From contig JBDLID010000009.1 in NCBI GenBank assembly GCA_039715055.1, positions 1 through 41,250 of the forward strand: a DNA stretch of 41,250 bases, given 5' to 3'. Every line of letters begins with the position of its first letter. Position 1 is the stretch's first letter. Position numbers and translations under genes: made by a program. The DNA is from JBDLID01 sp039715055 (GTDB taxonomy: Bacteria > Desulfobacterota > Desulfobulbia > Desulfobulbales > Desulfocapsaceae). Below the pieces are notes generated by a model. The model had not been told where the DNA came from. It searched no databases and saw nothing but the letters and a program-made list of their open reading frames with translations. Below, one piece after another: positions 33,600 through 40,279 of this stretch.

Positions 33600-34085
33600 C
33601 TACTTCCCTGATTTTACCGGCAGGGCCCTGCGGTTCATGCCCTTGCCGCGGAAGAATTTTCTCGTGTTGCCGTAGTTGAAGCCGTAAACCACCGCGTTTT
33701 TATTGGGTGACTTGCGTGAACTCCATACCCAGGGGGCGCTGACTTTGATCAGGTCCGTTGCCAGATCCACCGTGTATTTGTCTTCTTCACCCTTGCTGCT
33801 TTTTGAGGCGCCGTACAGGGTGGCCAGTTCTTCTGGAGTGGGCATTCGCCACTCGCCTTCTTTTTCCGCAGAGTATTTCTGGCAGTAGTGCAGTGCCGCA
33901 AGCCAGGTGATATTGGCGCCGTTATCCGAGGCGGCCCAGGTGAGGCCGGTTCTGGAGTCTTTGATCGTGCCGTCGGCCAGCTGGCTGAAACGGTTGTCAG
34001 CCCCGGTTGCGCTCAGGGGGAGCAGCATCAGGCTGATGAGAAAAAGCAGGAAGGAAAGGTGCTGTCTTTGAGTTGAGTTTTTCAT
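33600..34085 (-). CDS. secreted DUF1566 domain protein
   Basis: 161-residue exported protein. ATG at 34085 has GGAGAT upstream and begins a Sec signal peptide (MKNSTQRQHLSFLLFLISLM to about residue 29). The mature part is a DUF1566 domain: DGTIKDSRTGLTWAASDNGANITWLAALHYCQKY, EWRMPTPEELATLYG, and the end block SSRKSPNKNAVVYGFNYGNTRKF. Such domains occur on many bacterial cell-surface proteins and are related to the formylglycine-generating sulfatase-modifying fold; no enzyme activity can be read. It lies 52 bp downstream of the LysE-type gene on the same strand and may be co-transcribed. Confidence 0.85.
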   Translation of the reverse strand: MKNSTQRQHLSFLLFLISLMLLPLSATGADNRFSQLADGTIKDSRTGLTWAASDNGANITWLAALHYCQKYSAEKEGEWRMPTPEELATLYGASKSSKGEEDKYTVDLATDLIKVSAPWVWSSRKSPNKNAVVYGFNYGNTRKFFRGKGMNRRALPVKSGK

Positions 34086-34137
34086 TGAGGATCTCCATGT
34101 ATGGAGGTTTAGAGAGTCACGGTTCATTGAGGAAAGC

Positions 34138-34752
34138 TCAGCCATGAAGGCCAAGATATGAACCTGCTCCCATCATGATCCCGCCGGCGACCCGGTTGAT
34201 TCCCTTGATTCCCCGGCGAGACGAGAGGATACGGCGTGCCGTTGAGGTGGCAAAGGCGATGAGCATCAGACCTGCCATCAGGCCGACCAGGGTGATTAGC
34301 GAAGCGAGAACAATGTCGAGTCGGGTCAGTGCCTCAAGGTCCATGATTGACGGGAGAAAGGCGATGTAAAAGATAATAACCTTGGGGTTGGAGGCGGAGA
34401 TGAGGAAACCCTGAAGCAGTCCCTGGGCACATGTATGAGCGGAGTTTGCGGCCTGGCTCTCCGGGGCGTCAGAACTGTTCCACATCTGGTAACCGAGATA
34501 AAGCAGGTAAAAGGCGCCGCAGAAACGAATGACTGTGAACAGACCGGACCACTGTTCGGCAATAACCGCAAGCCCGAGGCAGGCAAGTATCAGGTAGATG
34601 ACGTCACTGACGGCCATGCCGAGAGCGAGGCTGAAGCATGACCAGCCGCCGGAAGCCAGTGCTCGTCCAAGCAGGGCAAAGACTCCGGGGCCCGGCGTGA
34701 TGGCAAAGATAAAGACGATTACCAGCAGTGAAAGTCCACTTTCCAGAGACAT
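34138..34752 (-). CDS. LysE/RhtB-family amino-acid exporter
   Basis: 204-residue inner-membrane protein with about five or six hydrophobic segments, the usual size for LysE/RhtB exporters of amino acids or derivatives. ITPGPGVFALLGRALASGGW is the family signature near the N-terminus, and LLQGFLISASNPKVIIFYIAFLP is the second diagnostic block. ATG at 34752 starts on the first membrane segment; the frame is open further up only to a TTG that lies in sequence unlike the family. The substrate cannot be told. No obvious ribosome-binding site. Confidence 0.88.
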   Translation of the reverse strand: MSLESGLSLLVIVFIFAITPGPGVFALLGRALASGGWSCFSLALGMAVSDVIYLILACLGLAVIAEQWSGLFTVIRFCGAFYLLYLGYQMWNSSDAPESQAANSAHTCAQGLLQGFLISASNPKVIIFYIAFLPSIMDLEALTRLDIVLASLITLVGLMAGLMLIAFATSTARRILSSRRGIKGINRVAGGIMMGAGSYLGLHG

Positions 34753-34951
34753 GAGCAGTTGATTGAAGATATGAAAGAAGTGGTTGTTGGTCAATTGGAG
34801 AGAGGTGAGCGGATACCCTGCTTCTTTTTCAGGCAACTCTTTGAGGGCTGGGAGCCACGCCTGCGGATATGAGCTGTCTCCTTGTCTCCATTAACCTTTA
34901 TCTATTGTAACTGTTCAGCGTAAAGCCGGGTGCGTCCCTCAGCAGGGAGCT

Positions 34952-35059
34952 GTAACTGTTCAGCAGGGCCCGCAGTGTGGTCAAGCAGGCTGACCAAGCG
35001 TACTTGTGCTACTCGAGGAGGCCTGATCGGCCACAATGTGGGTGCTGCTAAATAGTTAT
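34952..35059. repeat. hairpin repeat element, copy B
   Basis: A 108-bp imperfect inverted repeat with GTAACT at 34952-34957 and AGTTAT at 35054-35059. Paired blocks are AGCAG/CTGCT, TGTGG/CCACA and CAGGC/GCCTG. The loop has GCGTACTTGTGCTACTCGAG, as in copy A on the opposite strand, while the arms are unlike copy A. An extra GTAACTGTTCAGC half-site lies at 34907-34919. The rest of the 489-bp gap (34753-35241) has only the rubredoxin promoter. Confidence 0.75.
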
Positions 35060-35133
35060 ATCTATTCAACAGCTCGTATGAGTGCAAGTCTTATTCTGTT
35101 TATAAAAGAAGCAGCAAAGAGGTGTGGTCTCCA

Positions 35134-35161
35134 TTGACATGATATGAAAAATCGTTACAAT
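35134..35161 (+). promoter_or_regulatory. sigma70-type promoter for rubredoxin
   Basis: A perfect TTGACA (35134-35139) and TACAAT (35156-35161) are 16 bp apart. The leader would be about 75 nt. AGAGGTGAT upstream of the ATG serves as ribosome-binding site. Confidence 0.6.
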
Positions 35162-35241
35162 AAATGGTAATTAATACGGTTCAGGGGACCATTTGGGTCG
35201 TCTTGCCACTTTGAATAAAAAATTAAAAAGAGGTGATTGTC

Positions 35242-35400
35242 ATGCAGAAATGGGAATGCCCGTGCGGCTATGTTTATGATCCGGAAGAAGGGGACTATGA
35301 AAACGGTGTTGAGCCGGGAACTGCCTGGGAAGATGTTCCGGCTGACTGGGTCTGCCCCAAGTGCGGTGCCGAAAAAGAGGATTTCTGGGAGGCTGATTAA
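35242..35400 (+). CDS. rubredoxin with CxC first motif
   Basis: 52-residue iron electron carrier. The family pattern is intact at the C-terminal motif (DWVCPKCGAEKEDF) and in the middle (GVEPGTAWEDVPADW). The first iron motif reads WECPCGYVYDPEEG, that is C-x-C-G instead of the classic C-x-x-C-G. This may shift the iron site's geometry or redox potential; I recall such variants only vaguely, so novelty is uncertain. It has its own promoter and lies convergent with the perR-like gene; rubredoxins often supply rubrerythrin or superoxide reductase, which fits a peroxide-response neighbourhood. Confidence 0.9.
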   Translation: MQKWECPCGYVYDPEEGDYENGVEPGTAWEDVPADWVCPKCGAEKEDFWEAD

Positions 35401-35427
35401 TCTTTTAGGATAACTTGTAAACAACTT

Positions 35428-35461
35428 CCTCCCTTGCCGCTGACAACGGCGGCAAGGGAGG
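35428..35461. terminator. hairpin between rubredoxin and perR
   Basis: A 13-bp stem, CCTCCCTTGCCGC with GCGGCAAGGGAGG, encloses a short loop between convergent genes. There is no T tract on either strand, so it is at best a weak or Rho-assisted terminator. Confidence 0.5.
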
Positions 35462-35527
35462 TCTGTCACTTCTTCAACCCCCTTAACCTTTCCCGGTCAA
35501 AGGGGTCTGCAAATCTGTCATCACTGA

Positions 35528-35932
35528 TTACTGCTCGTTCTGGCACTCGGGACAGAGGCCTTTGAATTCAATCGAGTGACTCTCCACCTGAAAATGGGTT
35601 GCATCTGCAACCGGCTGCTGAATTTCATCAAAAACCGGCATGTTGACATTTTCCAGTCTGTCGCATTTTGGACAGCGGATATGATAATGGGGCTTCATGT
35701 CCGGGTCAAAGCGGTTCTGGTTGGCTCCATTGGCCAGCTTGTTGATCATGCCGCTGTCCGCCATGAGCTCAAGGTTGCGGTAGACTGTACCGAGGCCGAT
35801 CCGTGGCAGACGCCTGCGGACCATGTCGTAGACATCGTTGGCAGAGGGGTGGTGAACCTTACATTTGTCCAGCTCTTCGAGAATGACGCGGCGTTGCTTG
35901 GTGACTCGAATAAATGTTTCGCTGTGTTCCAT
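35528..35932 (-). CDS. Fur-family regulator, PerR type
   Basis: 134-residue Fur-superfamily repressor. The winged helix (TKQRRVILEELDKCKVHHPSAND to GLGTVYRNLELMADSGMI) is followed by the dimerisation domain. Structural zinc Cys are 87/90 and 127/130. The regulatory metal ligands match PerR: His28, Asp76 (RFD), His82 and His84 (HYH), Asp102 (FDE). PerR represses peroxide-defence genes until its iron-bound His is oxidised. AAGGAG precedes the ATG. A perfect dyad lies 45 bp upstream and next to a TATAAA box, suggesting autorepression. The nearby rubredoxin fits a PerR regulon; substrate metal and targets remain inference. Confidence 0.88.
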   Translation of the reverse strand: MEHSETFIRVTKQRRVILEELDKCKVHHPSANDVYDMVRRRLPRIGLGTVYRNLELMADSGMINKLANGANQNRFDPDMKPHYHIRCPKCDRLENVNMPVFDEIQQPVADATHFQVESHSIEFKGLCPECQNEQ

Positions 35933-35976
35933 TTTTTTCTCCTTGTACTTTTAACTGGTTGAAAGCTTTATAAAAG

Positions 35977-35993
35977 GTAATGAAATCCATTAC
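35977..35993 (-). promoter_or_regulatory. candidate PerR operator at its own promoter
   Basis: The perfect dyad GTAATG-5 bp-CATTAC ends four bases before a TATAAA-like -10 box (35967-35972, minus strand), upstream of the perR-like ATG. Position and symmetry suit autorepression by a Fur-family dimer. The sequence is not the textbook PerR box. Confidence 0.5.
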
Positions 35994-36356
35994 TGTCCTT
36001 TTTGAGAATGACGACTGATAATATTACAGTAATTAGTAAAATAGCAAATTAAAGGTTCTTTGAGGATCCATAAGAGATTTTTATGGATGGCCGTTGTTGG
36101 TGTTTGTCGTTGATATATCGAGTAAAAGTTGATTTTTATCTGGCCGGTTTTTTTCCGGAAGACTACGCTGCTGGACTTGGAGGGCGGCTGATTTGGCAAG
36201 GTGAAGGGTAAAAAAGGTAATTAAAAGGAACTGGAGATTGAAAAGAACAAACAGAGAAATATGGGGGGAAGTGTCTCACAAGAACTGACTGGAAAATCAG
36301 TCCAGCATAGGCCACCTCCATGTAGAGTTGTGTGGTTGGTTGGTAGGGGAAAGGAG
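35994..36356. other. gene-free stretch between perR and the lipoprotein
   Basis: No convincing coding frame on either strand. The sequence is A/T-rich near perR and purine-rich toward 36350. No repeat element of the A/B type is present. A terminator-like hairpin follows at 36357-36395. Confidence 0.35.
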
Positions 36357-36400
36357 AAACGCCTCCACAAGGCAAGATTGCCAGGGGAGGCGTTTGTTTA
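36357..36400. terminator. terminator hairpin downstream of the lipoprotein
   Basis: AAACGCCTCC (36357-36366) pairs with GGAGGCGTTT (36386-36395), with a nested GGCA/TGCC hairpin inside. It lies 3' of the minus-strand lipoprotein gene. T-rich sequence follows the stem on both strands. Confidence 0.65.
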
Positions 36401-36444
36401 GAGCGGTGTGAAATCGAACTGCTTTTGCAGCACGATCAGAGAGC

Positions 36445-36837
36445 TCAGTTACACTGGCCCGGTTCGTAATGGGTATTGGTGAGGTACCACCCTGTCCCAC
36501 CTTCAACGGCACTGGTTGCTACTGCGGCAGCCTCTGCGTCGTCTGTTTCAGGAGCCTCAGGAGCCATCCATTCAAAACGGAGGACTACGGTGCTTCGCTG
36601 TTTGTAGGCATGATTGGCGCAGTTCCAGATACACCACTGGGTATCTCCCTGGCGGTAACCTTCATCGGCACCCCAGCACTTAACTCCGTTCTGCTGGGAG
36701 CCGCTAACGTCATAGGCAACGTTTACGGCATTGCCGCTACCGCTGCCGGTTCTTACATCATCGTCATCATCGTCATCACAGGCGGCCACAAAAAACAGCA
36801 TACTCAAGCCGAGCATCAGTGCCAAAACTCTCTTCAT
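36445..36837 (-). CDS. lipoprotein with poly-Asp segment, unknown function
   Basis: 130-residue predicted lipoprotein. The signal peptide ends in a lipobox (LFFVAAC, Cys20), followed directly by seven Asp (21-27) and a Ser/Gly spacer. Asp at +2 after the lipidated Cys is the inner-membrane retention signal in enterobacteria; whether it works here is inference. The mature domain has four further Cys (VKCWGADE, TQWCIWNCANH, GQC at the end) that could make disulfides. AGGGGAC precedes the ATG. No family recognised. The Asp run is coded by a GAC/GAT repeat. Confidence 0.78.
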   Translation of the reverse strand: MKRVLALMLGLSMLFFVAACDDDDDDDVRTGSGSGNAVNVAYDVSGSQQNGVKCWGADEGYRQGDTQWCIWNCANHAYKQRSTVVLRFEWMAPEAPETDDAEAAAVATSAVEGGTGWYLTNTHYEPGQCN

Positions 36838-37007
36838 AATAAAGTCCCCTCTTAATAATCTATTGGATTCATACAGGTTTAGAAGCTCTTTAAATTATTA
36901 GCTGAGGAACAGTCCTCTGTCAAATAGTATCAACCGCCACTCAACCATACCGGTGAGTTTATCGATGGAAAAGGCAATTTTGCAAGGTGGCCAGAACTGA
37001 ACCCGGA

Positions 37008-37451
37008 TCAGTTCAGCAGTTGTTCAATCCTTTGTCGCAGCTGGTGCTCCGGCGGGGCGCCCACCAGCTGATCAATCATTTCGCCTTTGTGGAAAAAAAG
37101 CAGGGTCGGTACTCCGCGAATCTGATAATGACCGGCTGTACCGGGGTGAAGGCTGGTGTTGAGGGTGGCGATCTGAAGCCGGCCGAGATAATCCCGGTTG
37201 AGTGTTTTGATGATCGGTGCCAGAGCCTGGCAGGGACCGCAGGTCGGCGAGAAAAAATCCACCATCACCGGTAAATCTGTACTTTTGATAAAGTGTTGAA
37301 AGTCGTGATCGCCAAGTTCGATTGGCCTTGCATGGCCCTGGGTATCAAGACCTGTTCCGCATTTTCCGCACTTAGCCGACAGGTGCTGTTTGGCCTGGGG
37401 GACCCTGTTTTTTCCGCCGCAGGAGGAACAGGCAAGAATGAGGTTGTTCAT
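37008..37451 (-). CDS. trxC: thioredoxin 2 (zinc-ribbon, TrxC-like)
   Basis: 147-residue cytosolic thioredoxin. The N-terminal zinc ribbon has Cys8, Cys11, Cys28 and Cys31 (CSSC and CGKC), as in E. coli Trx2. The thioredoxin domain has the redox pair Cys71-Gly-Pro-Cys74, preceded by SPT instead of the usual APW, and GVPTLLFF with the cis-Pro. Trx2 proteins are commonly induced by oxidative stress, which fits the PerR/rubredoxin neighbourhood. The Trp-to-Thr change before the CGPC motif is unusual and may alter reactivity. No strong ribosome-binding site. Confidence 0.9.
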   Translation of the reverse strand: MNNLILACSSCGGKNRVPQAKQHLSAKCGKCGTGLDTQGHARPIELGDHDFQHFIKSTDLPVMVDFFSPTCGPCQALAPIIKTLNRDYLGRLQIATLNTSLHPGTAGHYQIRGVPTLLFFHKGEMIDQLVGAPPEHQLRQRIEQLLN

Positions 37452-37622
37452 GGCAAATTGGTTGTTGAATTTTTAGTTGTCAAGTGAGGTTTATCATCAA
37501 ACAATAACTAAAAAGATGATAACCGGTGGATTCGTTGTCAAGGGAGCTGCCGAGGAAATTTTCTATAACCCTTTTTTTGTACCTCTTCAGCAAGAGGAAC
37601 AAATTATCCATTACACCGAACG

Positions 37623-37723
37623 GTAACTGTTCAGGTAAGCGTAGACTCCGGATGTGCTCCATATTTGTTCATTCGGAGCCTCGCACGCTCGCTTACCTGG
37701 GACTTTGAAGCATACTTGTGCTA
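37623..37723 (+). repeat. variant hairpin repeat, copy C
   Basis: GTAACTGTTCAG (37623-37634), as at the ends of copies A and B, precedes a hairpin with CAGGTAAGCG (37632-37641) and CGCTTACCTG (37690-37699) and an inner CTCCG/CGGAG pair. AAGCATACTTGTGCTA (37708-37723) resembles the loop of A and B but lies outside this hairpin. No matching AGTTAC end follows, so this is a rearranged or partial copy. It fills much of the 353-bp gap 37452-37804. Confidence 0.55.
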
Positions 37724-37804
37724 TGTTTTACTATTTCTTGCTCAACCTTTTTGAAATGATTAGGGTCTTGTCTGTGTTTGCTGTCACCGATAAATTAAAT
37801 TTTC

Positions 37805-38677
37805 ATGCCTGTCATGTCCATTGATCTCCATACTCACTCCATCTATTCAGACGGCACCCAGAGCCCGGCGGAACTTGTCGAGCTGGCTGTGAACAGGAGA
37901 TTACGCGGCCTCTCCCTGACCGATCACGATACCACAGAGGGTAACCGTGAGGCGGTCGAAACAGGAAAAGCTCTGGGCATTGAAGTGATCCCCGGACTCG
38001 AGATCAGTACCAGGTATGACTCACTGCCGCTTCATATCCTCGGGTACTGGGTAGATGATACGGATTCGGTTTTAGCCGATGCCCTGCTGCGTCTCCAGCA
38101 GGGAAGGGAAAAACGAAACAAAAAGATCATCACTGTCCTTCAGGAACTCGGCATTGCCATCACTGAAACTAAAGTCCTCCGGGTATCCGGTCGTGGACTG
38201 GTCGGCCGTCCACATATCGCCAGAGTTCTCATCGAGTCGGGTGTGGTGAGGAATATGCACCAGGCCTTTGACAAGTTTCTCAAAAAAGGCGCACCGGCCT
38301 ATGTTGCCCGTTTTGCCTTTAGTGTCGAAGAGTCCATTGCAATGATTCATGGCGCCGGCGGCATTGCCGTACTGGCCCACCCCGGGCAGATTCCCGGTGA
38401 CAAATATGGATTGGCACGCCTGCTGGATATATTGTGCAGCTGCGGACTGGATGGGATTGAAGCCTACTATCCATCGCACTCCGTTCAGTTTCGCAAGAGT
38501 CTTGTGAAAATGGCGGACAGACGCGACCTGGTTCTCACCGGTGGCTCGGATTATCATGGTGATATCCGGCACGGTGCAAATATGGCCGGCGGTAAAAATG
38601 TATTTGTACCGCCGGCTCTGATTGATACAATGAAACAGAAAAGAGATTCTGTTTTAGACTCTTATCGTAAAAGTTGA
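37805..38677 (+). CDS. PHP-domain phosphoesterase (RNase AM / YciV-like)
   Basis: 290-residue metal-dependent hydrolase of the PHP family, related to E. coli YciV (RNase AM), which removes 5' nucleotides from short RNAs and 3',5'-bisphosphates. PHP motifs are DLHTHSIYSDGTQSP, GLSLTDHDTTEG, VIPGLEIST and a C-terminal GGSDYHGD. The AVLAHPGQIPG block carries another metal His. Size fits. ATG at 37805 and an in-frame ATG at 37814 are both possible and neither has a ribosome-binding site. A MITE follows. Confidence 0.87.
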   Translation: MPVMSIDLHTHSIYSDGTQSPAELVELAVNRRLRGLSLTDHDTTEGNREAVETGKALGIEVIPGLEISTRYDSLPLHILGYWVDDTDSVLADALLRLQQGREKRNKKIITVLQELGIAITETKVLRVSGRGLVGRPHIARVLIESGVVRNMHQAFDKFLKKGAPAYVARFAFSVEESIAMIHGAGGIAVLAHPGQIPGDKYGLARLLDILCSCGLDGIEAYYPSHSVQFRKSLVKMADRRDLVLTGGSDYHGDIRHGANMAGGKNVFVPPALIDTMKQKRDSVLDSYRKS

Positions 38678-38694
38678 CAGCTCCCTTAATTATT

Positions 38695-38855
38695 GATGGA
38701 CTCGTAAAAAGTCCATCACTGACTCAAAGATGGCTAAGTAAAATGTTTGATATACAAGGCGTGGGTTTTCAACAGGACTTCGGCAATACATATGGTATGT
38801 CGAAGGTCTGTTGAAAACCCACAACACAGTAGATCGGACTTTTTACGACGCCATC
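38695..38855. mobile_element. 161-bp MITE-like element
   Basis: Terminal inverted repeats start GATGG and share 18 of 20 bases (left end GATGGACTCGTAAAAAGTCC; the right end has GGACTTTTTACGACGCCATC). The direct repeat ATTATT flanks both ends (38689-38694 and 38856-38861), fitting a target duplication. Inside is a second, near-perfect hairpin with GTGGGTTTTCAACAG (38761-38775) and its complement (38808-38822). There is no coding capacity, so it would be moved by a transposase elsewhere. Confidence 0.8.
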
Positions 38856-38891
38856 ATTATTGATTCAGGCATCTGGACATAAGGAAATCAA

Positions 38892-40277
38892 ATGGATGTG
38901 ATACTGGTCGTTGATGACGAACCTAATTATCTGATCGTTCTCTCCGAACTCCTCAAGGAAGAAGGCTTTGAGGTGTATACAGCGCCCGGCGGCATGGAAG
39001 GGCTGGCACTGGTCAAAGAGGTGGATCTTGATATTGTGATCACCGATATCCATATGCCTGAAATGGACGGTCTCACATTCATCGGCGAGATCAAGAAGAT
39101 CAATCCCGACCTGCCGGTGATCGCCGTCACTGCCTACGCTGAAGTTGAAAAGGCTGTCCTGGCTATGCAGGCCGGGGCTTTTAACTATCTGGCCAAACCT
39201 TTTTCCAATGACGAGTTGATAGTCAACATCAACAAGGCGGTTCAGCACTATTCCCTTATCAAGGAAAATATCCGGCTGCGAATGGAGATGCGCAAGCGGA
39301 CCGGTTTTTCCGGAATGGTGGGGAAAAATCCGCGCATGCTCCAGATCTACGAACTGATCGACAAGGTGGCTCCCACCCCGTCATCAGTTCTCATCACCGG
39401 TGAGTCCGGAACCGGTAAGGAACTGGTGGCCAAGGCCATTCATGTCAACTCGCCCCGTGAGGAGAAGCCGTTTATCACGGTCAACTGTGCGGCGCTTGCC
39501 GAAAATCTGCTTGAAAGTGAGTTATTCGGTCACGAAAAAGGTGCTTTTACCGGTGCCGTGGCCATGCGTAAAGGAAGATTTGAGCTGGCCGATAAGGGGA
39601 CGCTGTTTCTTGACGAGATCGGTGAGATTCCCCTGTCGCTCCAGGCCAAGCTGCTGCGGATTCTCCAGGACCGAACCTTTGAGAGGGTCGGCGGATCTAC
39701 CAGTCGTACCGTGGATGTCCGGGTGATCAGCGCCACAAACAAGGACCTCAAAGAAGAAGTCGGCCAGGGGTGTTTCCGTGAGGATCTCTACTACCGTCTC
39801 AATGTCATCCATGTCCAGCTCCCTCCGTTGAGAGAGAGGATGGACGACATCCCCATGCTGGTGGATCACTTTCTGGCAAGAATCGGTGAGCGACTTGGTA
39901 AACCGGAGCTGTCCATCAGTCAGGAGGCCCTCAGGCTGATGGTGACACTGCCCTGGGAGGGAAATGTGCGCGAGCTTGAAAACACCATTGAACGGGCCGC
40001 CATCCTGTGCAATAACAATCATATCGAGTCTGATGATGTCCAGCCTGAGACCGGCGGTGAACCCTCTGCCGAATGGGGGCGCGAGATGGATCTTGGCCAG
40101 CTCATTCCCGAGTATGCCGGACTCAACGAGGTGCTGTATACCATCGAAGAGAGGATGCTCAATGATGCCCTTGCGGCCATGGGGTTTGTTCAGGCCCGGG
40201 CTGCTGAAAAGCTGGGTATCACTAAAAGTCTGCTGCAGTACAAGATGAAGAAGTACGGGATCAAGAAAAAGAAATAA
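38892..40277 (+). CDS. orphan NtrC-family sigma54 response regulator
   Basis: 461-residue activator. The receiver domain has VVDDE and phospho-acceptor Asp52 (VITDIHMPEMDG). The AAA+ domain has Walker A GESGTGKELVAKAIHV, an intact GAFTGA loop (HEKGAFTGAVAMRKGRF), Walker B GTLFLDEIGEIPL and the RxDLYYRL arginine region. The Fis-type helix-turn-helix is at the end (ARAAEKLGITKSLLQYKMKKYGI). AAGGAAA precedes the ATG. No kinase is adjacent; the orphan kinase at 28335 is one possible partner. The MltB gene starts two bases after its stop, so the pair may be co-transcribed. Confidence 0.92.
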   Translation: MDVILVVDDEPNYLIVLSELLKEEGFEVYTAPGGMEGLALVKEVDLDIVITDIHMPEMDGLTFIGEIKKINPDLPVIAVTAYAEVEKAVLAMQAGAFNYLAKPFSNDELIVNINKAVQHYSLIKENIRLRMEMRKRTGFSGMVGKNPRMLQIYELIDKVAPTPSSVLITGESGTGKELVAKAIHVNSPREEKPFITVNCAALAENLLESELFGHEKGAFTGAVAMRKGRFELADKGTLFLDEIGEIPLSLQAKLLRILQDRTFERVGGSTSRTVDVRVISATNKDLKEEVGQGCFREDLYYRLNVIHVQLPPLRERMDDIPMLVDHFLARIGERLGKPELSISQEALRLMVTLPWEGNVRELENTIERAAILCNNNHIESDDVQPETGGEPSAEWGREMDLGQLIPEYAGLNEVLYTIEERMLNDALAAMGFVQARAAEKLGITKSLLQYKMKKYGIKKKK

Positions 40278-40279
40278 CA

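Noticed and set aside
34952..35059. Copy B as an integron attC site
   Set aside because: Ends do not match the attC core consensus and no integrase or cassette array is nearby.
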